Shown piece by piece: positions 35,263 to 46,398 of a DNA stretch of 64,000 nt (positions within the stretch are counted from its first letter, which is position 1; each line of letters starts with the position of its first letter). This DNA comes from Orychophragmus violaceus (Eukaryota; Streptophyta; Magnoliopsida; Brassicales; Brassicaceae). Below the pieces are notes generated by a model. It worked only from the letters and a program-made list of their open reading frames with translations, ran no database searches and was not told where the DNA came from. Made by a program: the position numbers and the translations under genes. The stretch spans positions 104,821,994-104,885,993 of the forward strand of contig CM058233.1 of NCBI GenBank assembly GCA_030180135.1, read 5' to 3'.

Positions 35263-35542
35263 GAGCAAATCCATCGGCGTCTCATAGCCATGGGTCTCTT
35301 AAAAAAAAAAAAAATAATAATGTGGGTCCCACGTGGGACCCATATTTTTTTTTAAATACCGTATCCAAAATCGCTTGTGTAAGGAACGGTTCTTGTCTCG
35401 TCTCGCCATCTGTCGCCGTTCAATTGGTCGATTGTTTTTTTTTTTAATTTTTTTTTTTTCGCCTTTACAAAAAAAAAAATAATAATAATAATAAAAAATT
35501 TGAGTTAAGAGACTTACCTGGGTCTCACAAGTGGAGATGCTC
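35263..35542. mobile_element. Tourist/Harbinger-like MITE upstream of F-box copy 3
   Basis: 280 bp bounded by GAGCAAATCC and GGAGATGCTC, with TTA at both sides (35260-35262 and 35543-35545). The same promoter position in copy 2 (about 32141) carries one TTA and no insert, so the duplication is confirmed by a paralogous empty site. Inside are runs of A and T. Confidence 0.85.
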
Positions 35543-35695
35543 TTAGGCTAGCTCCGAGACGGGCCACAAAATATTATATATGGACCTGCAAGGACATGGG
35601 GTGAAAAAACGTGAAGCCCAAGCTCGTCCTCTAGACCTAATTCACAACTCTTCCTCCACCATTTTTCGACTCCAAACCAAACTCCGCCGACGACA

Positions 35696-36841
35696 ATGAT
35701 CCGTAAACGAAAGAAGAAAGAGAAGAAGAACAAGGCTCAACCACTGTCGTTCTCGTCACTCCCAGACGAAATCGCAGAGAACATTCTGGCCCGTATCTCC
35801 AAGTGGTATTACCCTAATCTCTCTCTCGTCTGCAAGAGATTTCTCTCTCTCATCTCTTCTCATGACCTCTACAAGACGCGATCTCACATCGGAACCACCG
35901 AACCATGCCTCTATTTCTGCTTAGAAGACTCGCCCAATATCCCATCTCCCAAATGGTTTACACTTTGGATTAAACCTGGTGATGATCAAACCCTAACAAA
36001 CGACGATGAAACTCGTCATAACTTTTCGTTGGTTCCGGTACCCTCTTGTCCCCATCCTCATCACACTTCAGATTCTTCTACCGTACCGGTTGGTTCGGAG
36101 ATCTACTTAATCGGTGGACCCAACAACAGGCCACCGTCTTCACGTGTCAGTATCCTTGATTGTCGGAGTCACACGTGTCGTGACGGCCCCAGCATGTCGG
36201 TGGCACGGGCAGGTGCGTCTGCCTTTTTGACTAATGGGAAACTATATGTAATAGAAAGATGCCGGAAAGACAATAACTGGATGGAAGTATTGGACATAAA
36301 GACTCAGACTTGGAGTCCCTTGCTGAGCCATGGAGCTACTGAGTTTCGCAACGAGTTGTTTGAGATCAGAGAGTTTAGAGGAAAGATTTACGCAATAGCT
36401 AATAAGAACTATGCTTATAACCCGAATGAAGATACGTGGGAAGTTGTGGAAATATATATAGATCCAGCTTGGTGTGTGATCAAGAATAATATGTTTAGTT
36501 GCAATAGCTCTGGTTATCTCGTATGGTATCATTACTCAAGGGGAAAGTGGATAGGAGTCAAGGGCTCGGATATGGAACTGTTGCGTGTGCATAGACCATA
36601 TGACTTAGAAGGGGGTCGTGTACTTAAAATAAGTTGCTACGGTGGGAAACTTTTGGTTATGTGGGTATCCAAGTTTAAGGAATACAACGGGAAACCGGAA
36701 AGAAGAATTTGGTGCGCGAAAATTGCGTTAGAGAAGTGTTATTATGAGAATGAGATTTGGGGTAATATTGAGTGGGTTCATGATGTGCTTACGGTCACCA
36801 GTTCGTTTAAGTTCTTGAGTTGTGTAGTCAGTTGGATTTGA
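35696..36841 (+). CDS. Kelch-repeat F-box protein, intact tandem copy 3
   Basis: A single exon of 381 codons. A basic N-terminus (KRKKKEKKNK) precedes an F-box at about residues 18-60 (SFSSLPDEIAENILARIS...LVCKRFLSL), which should bind an ASK/SKP1 subunit of an SCF ubiquitin ligase. Kelch-type repeats follow: GSEIYLIGGPNN, the SRVSILDCRSHTCRDGPSMSVARA unit, GKLYVIERCRKDNNWMEVLD, and a C-terminal part ending TSSFKFLSCVVSWI. It is the only intact member of three near-identical tandem units; the other two carry lesions. Substrate unknown. The order corresponds to At4g29370 in A. thaliana (from memory). Confidence 0.9.
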   Translation: MIRKRKKKEKKNKAQPLSFSSLPDEIAENILARISKWYYPNLSLVCKRFLSLISSHDLYKTRSHIGTTEPCLYFCLEDSPNIPSPKWFTLWIKPGDDQTLTNDDETRHNFSLVPVPSCPHPHHTSDSSTVPVGSEIYLIGGPNNRPPSSRVSILDCRSHTCRDGPSMSVARAGASAFLTNGKLYVIERCRKDNNWMEVLDIKTQTWSPLLSHGATEFRNELFEIREFRGKIYAIANKNYAYNPNEDTWEVVEIYIDPAWCVIKNNMFSCNSSGYLVWYHYSRGKWIGVKGSDMELLRVHRPYDLEGGRVLKISCYGGKLLVMWVSKFKEYNGKPERRIWCAKIALEKCYYENEIWGNIEWVHDVLTVTSSFKFLSCVVSWI

Positions 36842-37959
36842 GGGTTCTTGAAAGATGCTATGTTTGAACAAGAATGTTTTTTATGCAGTGAACACGTTTT
36901 TATGCTATTTTATATGCATCATTACTCTCACAAGATTAAGTTGGAGTGATTATTAAAAGATTTCCTTATCAAGATTGTTACTTTAAATTATAGATATCCA
37001 AGTACAATGTCATACACAGTCGTGTCACTCCAACCATTCCAAAGCATGTTGAACCATGGAATGCCGTGTGTTTCTGTATCAACAAAATCTACAAAAGGAA
37101 AAGAACAAACGTTTCTCTCTTATAAAGCTCTCTTTTCTCACTAGAAAAACACTGAAACCTTTTTCATGTTTTAGCACCGCCAGCTTATCGTCGCAGTTGT
37201 TTTCTTCTTCGGGCTGATTATAACAAACCTGGAACCGATTAAACCAGGTTCGTCTCGCCCTTTGTCTTCTGGTTTTCGCGAGCTGCGGTTTTCTTCATCG
37301 CGGCAGTTTTATCATCGGAGCTCTCGATCCGGCCAATCTCGACCCGAGACCTGCTTAAAGACTGCAGATCTGGGTGTTTGTGCATGGAGGGATGGAGCGG
37401 CGAGATATTGCGGTTGTTCTTGTCAGCGAGGAGTTGGAGGGTAGCGAAGCGTCAAGGCGGAGTAGTGGAAGCGGTGACCACGCGGAAGGGACTACATCGG
37501 TGTCTGGCTGGGTCGTGCCTTATTACATGCCGGACTCCACGGAGAATCCACCTTGAACAGAAAAGGAGGTGGTTGAAGACAACAAGAAATATAGATCTAT
37601 TGCCCGGTTTGGGAAGCGGAGGTGGACCCGTCATCGGAGCTTGTTGGGAGCAGCTCTACCGGATGAGTCCGGAGAATCCCGGAAAAAGACGCGGTGTCGG
37701 GAGTCGGCGGGAATCGAATCTCCTGTACAAGAAAGAAAGGCCTATCTGGCACCGCGAGTCTCGGTGTCTCGCATCCGCCGGCGACGCGTTAGATACCGGT
37801 GACGTTCTCTAAGTGTGGCGGTAGCCGATCTCGTTTTTGTCTAAATCCAGTTTTCTGAAAATTCCTTTTCGATTAATTAGGGCATTTTCTTTTGCTCTGG
37901 TTTAGTCGGTTTGTTCACGGTTTCGATCTCCGGTTTAAAGATCGGTTAAATTAAATTAA
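36842..37959. repeat. GC-richer retroposon-like block, boundaries unclear
   Basis: Nucleotides about 37180-37820 are clearly GC-richer than the surroundings and open in several frames at once, which is typical of unselected GC-rich sequence and not of a gene. Pieces such as GGTTTAGTCGG resemble the end of the retroposon at 22933. No flanking duplication was found; the 3' part has been cut by the Helitron at 37960. Confidence 0.4.
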
Positions 37960-38983
37960 TCTATACTATTATTTGGGAAGTGATTTTGAGGGAATGGAGC
38001 TCTCTCATTCATTCTCATATTAAAATATCTTAATTATTCTTAATGAATTTATTAATTAATTAATTATATATATAGATATATACAAATAAGACCATTGAAT
38101 ATATTAAAATATATGTATACAAAATAATTTTATATGTAGATACATACAAACATCCACTGAATATTTTACTTTACTATATATAAGGAAGTTTAGTTTTAAT
38201 AAGTTATAAATAGTTATGGTTATTTTCTTTGTATATGTAGATATATACTAATATCTATAAATATTTTACTTTATATATATTGTTGATATAATTATCCATG
38301 AGTAAATACTAGCCTTAGAATATATTTAATTTAGTTTTATATTTCAATTGTTTTCGCCATGACAAATAATAAGAGTCATAAACAATTTCTTAAAAAATCG
38401 TGTATATCATTTGACGTTGTGATTTATTCATGTGCAATTATATGTAGCTCTTTCAAGAGTTACATAAAAAGGTTGAAGATTCTAATAAATGATAAATATG
38501 GAAAAACATTACAAAATAACGAATGTTGTGTACACGAAAGTGTTTTAGAATGTGAAATATGATCACAAATTTTAATTTACTTATTTTGTTGAAAATATTA
38601 TGTGTCTAATATGTTTTCGTTTAATAATTTATTTTTTCATCTAAAAGTTTTAACGTTTAGTATTTAAAAATATCTATGTAATAAAAGATCATAAATAAAA
38701 CCCATAAAAATAGACAGTTAATGAAATATATTATCTATCTCATTGTTTAGTGAAATAAACAAGTCTTCCGTTCTATTATTTTTATGAGTTACGAATTATG
38801 AATTATAAATTTATATTATCTCACAAAAAATAATTTTATAAAATGAAAAACATTCAAGTCAAACCTAACACAAAATATAACATATTTAATTTAAATTTAA
38901 ATAAATCATATTAACTATTAATTTTAAGAATATAATTTAAATATTTATTAGCACCCCACACAAGGTGTGGGGCAATCACCTAG
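37960..38983 (+). mobile_element. Non-autonomous Helitron, about 1.0 kb
   Basis: It begins TCTATACTATTATTTGGGAAGT after an A and ends with a hairpin CCCCACAC-AAG-GTGTGGGG, then CAATCACCTAG before a T. TC at the start, a GC hairpin about 8 bp before CTAG, and insertion between A and T without duplication are the diagnostic Helitron features. The inside is AT-rich and encodes no Rep/helicase, so it depends on an autonomous partner. Confidence 0.9.
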
Positions 38984-39238
38984 TACAATATTATTATTAT
39001 AAAAAAATCTTCAAAATGTTAAATTTACACATATTCTCTCTTTTTGTCAACTATCTTCATATATTCAGAAACTAAATATATAATCTTTTACAACTTCCAT
39101 ATCTCCAAAATACCACATTTCAAAGTGGGAAACGTGTTAAATATGTGACTTAAAATCAGGAATTAGTTAGCTAATTCTGTTGACCAAATAATATATACCC
39201 CATTTCACGATTCTCTCATCCACTACTTTCTTCCCCCG

Positions 39239-40444
39239 ATGATGATCCTTGAAGAAGAAGTTGAGCCGCCCCAGAAAAAAACTAAGCTTCCGCCGCCACT
39301 ACTACCACTATTTCCTTATCAACCATGTCTATCGTTTTCTTCACTTCCAAACGACATCGTTGTGAATTGCTTAGCACGTATCTCAAAATCATATTACCCT
39401 AAAATCTCCCTCGTCTCCAAGACCTTTCATTCTCTCCTCTCTTCCTCAGATCTCTACGCCGCAAGATCTCAACTCGGAACCACCGAGGTTTGCCTCTACA
39501 TCTGTCTAAAATATTCCACCGTGCTCTACACGGAGCCCTCTCGACGATGGTTCAGTCTCTGGGTGCAACCTAAACCAAACCTAACCGATGGTAGGGCTAG
39601 AGAGAAATCAAGTGGAAACGTCTTCGTTCCTTTTCACAACCGTTCTCCTCCTCCTCCATGTTCATCTTCAACCGTAACGATTGGTTCGGACATCTACTCA
39701 TTCGGTGAACCAATGGACGGTAACATTCAAGATTACTCCACAACTGTTCGTGTATTTGACTGTCGGAGTAACACGTGGCGTGATCTTCCTAACATGAAGA
39801 TGGAGAGGAGACATGCATCCGCATGTGTCCTAGATGACAAGATTTATGTAATGGGAGGGTGTAGAGCTTGGTTTGAGCATGAAAGTTGGTTCGAGATGTT
39901 CGACATAAAGACTCAAACATGGAAAACCCTACCGGCGAACCCTGAACGTAGTGTACGGTTGGGATATATACGCAAGATCGGTGTGGTGGAAGGAAGAATT
40001 TACGTAAAGACTGGGAGTGATCTCAATGATTGGGTCTATGATCTAAAGGAAAGTAAATGGAGTGTTGCTGAGTGGCAAGGATGGTTGAATTCTTGGTGCG
40101 TGATAGATAATGTGATGTATGCTTACTCTTTGTCTGGATACTTGTGGTATGATTTGGAGAATAGCACGTGGAAATATGTTAAAGGTTTAGGTGTACTGAA
40201 AAAGTACCGTAGTGGTTGTGAGAGGTATATGATTGAATTAGTTAACTATGGTGGGAAACTGGCAGTTGTTTGGGATAGGTTTGAGCGGCCTGGTCGTAGT
40301 CATAACAAGAATATTTGGTGTGCGGTGATTGGGCTGGAGAGAATCCATGGAGGTGAAGTTTGGGGGAAGATTGAGTGGGTTGATGTTGTGCTTACGGTCC
40401 CCAAGTCATATGATTTCTTGCGTTGTCTAGCCGTTTCAATTTGA
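39239..40444 (+). CDS. Kelch-repeat F-box protein, diverged single copy
   Basis: One exon of 401 codons starting MMILEEEVEPPQ. It has a Pro-rich N-terminus, an F-box at about residues 32-75 (SFSSLPNDIVVNCLARISKSYYPKISLVSKTF), and kelch repeats (GSDIYSFGEP, VRVFDCRSNTWRDLPNMKMERRHASA, DDKIYVMGG, WFEMFDIKTQTWKTLP). It probably serves as a substrate adaptor in an SCF E3 ligase. It is clearly more diverged than the three tandem copies and intact. It is either the founder of the array or a separate paralogue. Confidence 0.92.
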   Translation: MMILEEEVEPPQKKTKLPPPLLPLFPYQPCLSFSSLPNDIVVNCLARISKSYYPKISLVSKTFHSLLSSSDLYAARSQLGTTEVCLYICLKYSTVLYTEPSRRWFSLWVQPKPNLTDGRAREKSSGNVFVPFHNRSPPPPCSSSTVTIGSDIYSFGEPMDGNIQDYSTTVRVFDCRSNTWRDLPNMKMERRHASACVLDDKIYVMGGCRAWFEHESWFEMFDIKTQTWKTLPANPERSVRLGYIRKIGVVEGRIYVKTGSDLNDWVYDLKESKWSVAEWQGWLNSWCVIDNVMYAYSLSGYLWYDLENSTWKYVKGLGVLKKYRSGCERYMIELVNYGGKLAVVWDRFERPGRSHNKNIWCAVIGLERIHGGEVWGKIEWVDVVLTVPKSYDFLRCLAVSI

Positions 40445-41030
40445 TGATTTTTACTTGGTCACTGGTAGAGTCGTCCTTTTGGTTTTAAGAACATGTGCTC
40501 TTTGTTTTGTGTTAGGCCGTCCGTTTAATATCTTGAATGACTTTGCTAGACATTGTTTCAATTGTTTCCATTTTGAATCCATTTGAGAATAATATATTGT
40601 GACCATCTCTAGGTGTCTTGTTGGCTTAATTCTGGTTAAAGGTAAGCTAAGATGATACAAACTCGAAGTCTTTATGTTTTGTTCTTTCAAGATCTTCATC
40701 TAAATAGTGTAAGTAGAAGAATCTGAGTAACATTTTGTTCAGCTTGAAGTGAAGTAATATTCTTAGAAACTCAACCAGTTTATTCTTGTGTCTATACTCG
40801 TTAATTAGAGGTATGACTCAGTTGGTAAAAAATGTAGATGTGTCAAGGGTTTGGATTACGAATAGATCATGCCGTATGATCTACTACCAACGTAACGTGT
40901 TACGTGTAACAAATGAGCCGGTTCATGGATGTATATATATGTAGGGAACTTGTAATTTACGATCTGAAACCAATGTAACCAGTTTAAATATATGATTTTT
41001 GAAGCCATCTGATTGCTTCACGCTCTTCAG
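40445..41030. other. 3' region of F-box copy 4, nothing else recognised
   Basis: Contains the probable 3' untranslated sequence and a stretch that partly repeats the downstream flank of the tandem copies (AAGTGAAGTAATATTCTTAGAAACT, also near 33868). No gene is seen. Confidence 0.45.
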
Positions 41031-41819
41031 GTGCAGCAAACGCAACATCCACCTATGATGTTATACTGCTTTTCAAAGTATTACTTGAGCTAGTCCCGGG
41101 AAAGCTAGCCTGGCAAAGCAGAAGCAAAAACATACATGGAAGAAGGTTTTCAATACATAGCACAAATAAGAAGGAACTAGTGACCAAGATCGTAGACCAG
41201 TCACTAATGGTGGGTGGTGAGAAAGAAGTATGGGCAGTAGGCCTGGGACGGATCCGGATATCCGGGATTTTCAGAGTATCCGGATCCATCGGATCCGTGA
41301 TTTTACTATCCCGATCCCGATCCGTGGCTCCCGGATATCCTGACTTCGGATATCCTCCTGAATATTAAGATATCCGCGGATATCCGGATCCGGATCCGGA
41401 TCCATTAAAAATAATTAAAAAATATTAAAAATTTTAAATATAATTATAAAAATGATATTTTATCTAATCTTTAAAAAAAATATTTAGTATAAACACATAA
41501 TTATAATTAAAATTTACACATTTTTATATAAAAATTCACATAATATAGTTAAAAGTATATATTTTTAAAAAATATTTTATTATATTTAATTGTACGGGTC
41601 CGGATCTGGATATCCGGACCTCAAAATCAAGATATCCGGATCCGGATCCGGCTTGCACGGATCTTAAATTTTACTATCCGGATCCGAATCTGGCTTCCCC
41701 GGATATCCGGATTTTTGGAACGGATCGGAGCGGATCCGGATACGGATCTCGGATCTCAAATAATAATTCCAGCTCTAATGGGCAGTGACTATTTATTGTA
41801 GCTTTAAGTCGTAACTCGG
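41031..41819 (+). pseudogene. Exon-like open stretch split by a hAT-like element
   Basis: After an acceptor-like CGCTCTTCAG at 41021-41030 the plus strand is open to 41238 (ATSTYDVILLFKVL, then KKELVTKIVDQS and GGEKEVWAV). Leaving aside the 540-bp insertion, the same frame runs on across the duplicated 8 bp to a TAA at 41817-41819. That makes about 80 codons with protein-like composition. I do not recognise the family and see no upstream exon, so it is probably a gene remnant. Confidence 0.4.
41239..41778. mobile_element. hAT-like non-autonomous element rich in GGATATCCGG
   Basis: 540 bp flanked by a perfect 8-bp duplication TGGGCAGT (41231-41238 and 41779-41786). The ends contain short related words (AGGCCTGGGA at the left, the complement of CCAGCTCTAA at the right). 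Subterminal regions are packed with GGATCC and GGATATCC repeats, which may be transposase-binding sites. An 8-bp duplication suggests the hAT superfamily. No coding capacity. Confidence 0.8.
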
Positions 41820-41941
41820 AGAATTGCAAAATTGCTTTTAAAAACTGATTATGCAAATATTTTACCAATAAACAAAATTTGTGGAATGCAAAATAAAACA
41901 CAAAACCTATATGTTTTCGTTACAAAGAAAAAAACATTATC

Positions 41942-43150
41942 AACAAGGCGATCGTCCTATACCAGAATTTTTTTCAGAAGCGCCTCTTCACGTCATTTCC
42001 TCAGGCCGGTGTCGGCTCCGGCACCGGCTGTACTTCTTTCCTTTTCCTTTGTTTGTAGATTAAACTATTAAATTTCCAATTCAATCGAATGTGTATTGAC
42101 GGTTCGGTTGATGATAAAACCAGTAATCTCCAACAGTTTCTCTCTGTCTTAAACCATTGTCTTTGCCATCATCCAGTGTTGGCCTCCAGTGGTGATCTCG
42201 TGATTGGTTTGCGATGGTTTTGGATTTGCTTTTCTCCGGTGGTATTGTTAATTTTGCTATGTCCCAAGATTGCAACAATGGTGGTTGTTTATCAATTTAT
42301 ATGTTCATCAACACTGATCTCGTTCCAATCGGTGTGGGTGAATGAAACGCTTTCACAACCAAAGGCAATCTCGCGAGATGTAGGTTTGTTGATGCTTCCT
42401 TGGCGTGTGAATTTGATTATTAGTTTCGTAGTGGTATCCATCAAGGGCTACTACGGTTTATGTCGGTTCCGTTTTGTAGCCGTTCCATCTCTCACAGTAG
42501 AGTGTGTGTCATTTTTTGGGAGATGCTTTTCCCGGAAGATTGGAAGATTTTATAGTGGTTTTGTTTCCGATTCCACTAGTGAACATGTTTTATTTCGCCT
42601 AATATGGGATCCGGGAATAGAAATTATGGGAGCGGTATCACGTAGGAGAAACCATGGTCTCACAATGCTTATTTCATGGAATTTGGCCAAGCAATGTCTA
42701 CCGAAGAAGCAAGATGAACATGGAGAGACCGAAGAATCAAATATGTTGATTTTAACAAAGAAAAAAGTTTCAGAGACAAGATTCCTCATAAAGACTTTGA
42801 TACAGAATTGTTGGTATCAATGTGTCTACTTTTCAGAGTTACATTTCAGCACATCGAGTTTCAAGATGTGTTTTGTAAAAAGAAAGTTCAGCCAAAAGAT
42901 GCTGCATACAAATCACATCAGAGAAAAATCGAATATGAAGTTAGACAATAACTGATATTATGATCGGTTAGCGAGTAAGGCTACTCTTCGGAAAGCATCG
43001 TTAAACTAACTTCTGCTGTGTTTTCTCAGTGTATGGCACATACATATGTATATGTAATAATTGTGTTGATGTAGTTTTGTATAATGTCTTTGATATTGTA
43101 ACCAAACTATGTATTTCTTTGTTGACTAATAATGTTTGATTTCGTCGGAA
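41942..43150 (+). mobile_element. Non-coding poly(A) retroposon of about 1.2 kb
   Basis: The block is bounded by AAAAAAACATTATC on the left and AAAAAAATATTATC on the right, an imperfect duplication, and ends GTCGG plus a run of A. An open frame of 288 codons from ATG 42089 has no domain and biased composition, so it is not called a gene. It resembles the element at 22933 in size and tail. Sadhu-like is a guess. Confidence 0.55.
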
Positions 43151-44334
43151 AAAAAAAATATTATCTAAAAAAAATTCTAACTAGATTATTTGTGAAATTA
43201 TTATTTTTTATATGATAATCTGTGAAATAGTGAAGTTGTGTTTAAATGCAATAAATCACATTTTAGATATAATTTCGCCATCGCAATACCAATCAAAACT
43301 AATGACTAAAGCCAAAACCAAACTAGAGGGCCATTATTGTAAAAGCTCTTGAGAATCCATTGAAAATAGTGAGAGATGATATACTCATTCCATTGGCTGT
43401 TGAATTTGGTATGAGATCCGTCGAATTCTAAGATTCAACACAATTAATCAAAGCCATCTATATTGTCTAATCTATTTTCGAGTTCCATTGAGCTCTCTCG
43501 GATATCTCTAAATATCAATTTATGTTCGATTATGTTGCTTTCCGTTTTATTTCTCGATCGGTGAACGAGTTTGCAAATACTCAGACTAAGAGCATCATCA
43601 TTGGTTAGATATTCAATGAGTATCTACACAATTTATTAGTAATAAATTTTTTAGAGTTTCTAATCATAAGAAACTTTTGTAGTTTTTTATTTTCGATGGT
43701 TAGATATCCTTTGGGTATCTAATAAAAAACTAAAAATGTTTTATTATATTTTTTAATTTGAAAACTTTATTTATAATTATGTCTAAGAATATAGGATCAT
43801 TAAACATATCAAAATTCATCTTAAATATGTTTAATTTTTAAAATAATTAAATATATTTATATAACATTATATAATAGTCTTACAAATATTAATAATGCAA
43901 AAAAATAAAAAATGAAAGAGATACATCCATTTAAATAATACAATCAGGATTTAACATTTATTAAAAACAACCTTAAAGATACTATTTTATATTTAATTTA
44001 ACTAATATTATAATATCATTTAAAATATTATTAGTATATAATTTGAATTTATGAATAATGGAACTCAATAGATAGATAAATTTATTTTAGGATTTATAAG
44101 AAATATTTAAAATTTAAAATACCAACATGTAAACAATTAAATGGATTTTAAAACAAATGTGATGTTTGATTTATCTTAATATATTAAGCATATTACAAAG
44201 TGACAAGTGTCTAGAGAGAGGAGAAGAGAGGGGTTCTTGTTTAGATATCAAAAGTTCTTTTTAATCCTATTTTTTTCTTTATTTTAATTATTTTTAAGTT
44301 AAGATACCAAGAACAGTGTTTAAGCTAATGAATA
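43151..44334. other. AT-rich spacer with MITE-like words
   Basis: No gene. From about 43588 there is GAGCATCATCATTGG, which resembles one terminal repeat of TTA-type MITEs, but the matching end is not present; the sequence may have been cut by the Helitron at 44335. Confidence 0.4.
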
Positions 44335-45497
44335 CTAGTTAGTATTCATCCCCCGCGCACGCGCGGAGGTTCGATTGTTATAAGCGTTATTTATGTTATT
44401 TTCGCCCTTTTTAGATAGTAATAATACGTTATTGGACCAATTCAATTGATTGAAATCTTTGCAAATCTTGTTTTTGTTTTGGCCCTTATGGTTTTTACTT
44501 ACCGTCCCACCGGTGTCGCTGAAACTTGGTTTGTATTGTTATCCTTTTTCCATTTGTCTTTGCTCGGATGTTCATATTAGGTATTGTATTTCTGTTTGCT
44601 TCTTTAGATCATGTAGCCTCCAGCATGTAGATACTTGTTTATGTTTTATTGATTATGTCCTAAAGTTGTCTGCGTGTGAGGGGAAAAACATCAGCTTCGA
44701 CGGTGATGTATTTGCTCTTATCCTAAATCCTCTTTGTGAAATCTCACTGACAAAACTCAACTCTTATCCATTCTGACTGCTGCTTTTTGTATTAATTCCT
44801 TAATGGTTTTCCCTCTATAAAGCCTCTATAGATTATGAGGGTTGTCATGGGGTTTGTGTGTTGGAATTATGTAGTGATTTTTTTATGGTCGTTGGACACA
44901 TTCTGACAAATTTTCATATGGGTGAGTCCCGTTTCCACAATGTAAAGAAATTCTAAAAAAAACATGTCAACAGTTCATTGTTTGGTCTCAAGGCTAAACA
45001 ATTCGTCTTGTGTTTTGTAGTTTGACAATTCGTCTTGTGTTTTGTAGTTTGACATTGACAGGACACTCACAGATCTTAGGGCATTGATTTTATTTAATGG
45101 GATCTGTTTTAACAACAATTACATGTGTTTCAAACTAAATTCATTTAGTGGAGGCTCAATGAGGGTTGAGAAACCACGGTAAAATACCTTTAAGAAAAAA
45201 GATAAGAAGAAGGGTATGACATTATTTGGGTTAACTATCATCCCAAAGAATGTTTTATAAAATCACAAACTCATTCAATATAAAACATTAACTCTGATTA
45301 GTTAGGTTAAGTATCATCGCTTAGATGTGGACAAATCACTTAAATATCATGTAGTTTAATATTGGTCTTTCAAACATACTACATAGATGTTTTTATTCAT
45401 CGCTAACTACTACTTTTTTACCTATTTGAAAATCCTAGAATCTGAGAACCCCATAAAAAACACATTCAAATCCGAACTCCAACTCAAACAATAACTA

Positions 45498-45672
45498 CTG
45501 GATTTTAATACCGTGTAGAATAGGTCAGTGTGATAGATTTGTCAACGAAACAAAAAACGGTGAGATTATGATGTTACACGGTATTATAATGGCTATTACA
45601 ATCCGAACTCCAACCCAAACCATAATATGAGATCCTGATTTTTACAGGGTATTAAAATCCTATTCAGTCCAA
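45498..45672. repeat. Inverted-repeat element inside the Helitron
   Basis: GGATTTTAATACCGTGTAGAAT at the left has a near complement at the right (GGGTATTAAAATCC preceded by TTTTTACA). It looks like a small MITE nested in the Helitron; its exact ends are not resolved. Confidence 0.4.
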
Positions 45673-45784
45673 GCATAGCTATTACAGTTTTTGTTCTTTA
45701 CATGATACTCTTAAACTTAAAATGTTCAACAGGAAAAAAGTAGCCTTGTCTAAAAGATACGGTATTATATCTTCGTTCTTGGAT

Positions 45785-46398
45785 CAATTTGTGGATCGAC
45801 ACTTGACTTACTGAGGATGACAACTCCAATGGTGATCGATAAAGCTCTTGCAAACCACTGCACAATTAATCAGAATGTATAGCCAAACTAATTCAATGTA
45901 ACATAAAACATATTTCAAGATAGAACAAAAACTTCCACGGAATGATAAGGAATCAAAGAGAAAGCGGCCAGCTAAACCGGAAGAAAGGAAATTAGCAGCA
46001 AAGTTTGTGACCGTAGCTTGTAGTGATGAGAGAGCTCTTAAGCTATTTACATAACATCCCCACAGAACCACATTGCAAAATACTGCTAATCCATACTTAA
46101 TCACATGTTACAGATTACTATGCTTTTAAGGTACTGATCAAAAACTATGGATTCTTAAAGGACTATTTGTAATAAATAAGAAAGGTAATAACTTTCATTA
46201 ATCATATCGATAGTAGAGTAGCGAGAAACATAAGACACATAAAATTGTCAATATAATCAGTAGCTAAGACTCTAAATATTACCAGGGAATCAGGGATGAG
46301 AAGAACATTGTAGAGATGGCGGAAACAACTGCATTGAGACGAATAGAGATTTCCCATGCCCAGATGTAGCCTCTTTTATTTAAATGGACATCAGCCAT
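45785..46398 (-). pseudogene. Captured TMEM42/EamA-like transporter gene fragment
   Basis: Three exon-like blocks on the minus strand: one starting MADVHLNKRGYIWAW (46398 down to about 46283), one with YGLAVFCNVVLWGCYVNSLR and SSLQATVTNFAANFLSSGLAG (about 46098-45940), and one with WFARALSITIGVVILSKSSV (about 45845-45785). These match the plant TMEM42-like EamA membrane proteins. Intron-like gaps remain, so the DNA and not an mRNA was captured. Small lesions (GRFLFDSLSF region) suggest decay. It sits wholly inside the Helitron on the Helitron's own strand. Confidence 0.7.

Noticed and set aside
37262..37812. GC-rich gene with several overlapping open frames
   Set aside because: Three frames are open at once, which reflects base composition; no conserved motif is present.
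42089..42955. 288-codon protein-coding gene
   Set aside because: No domain, odd composition, no splice context, and it lies within a retroposon-like block with an A-tail.
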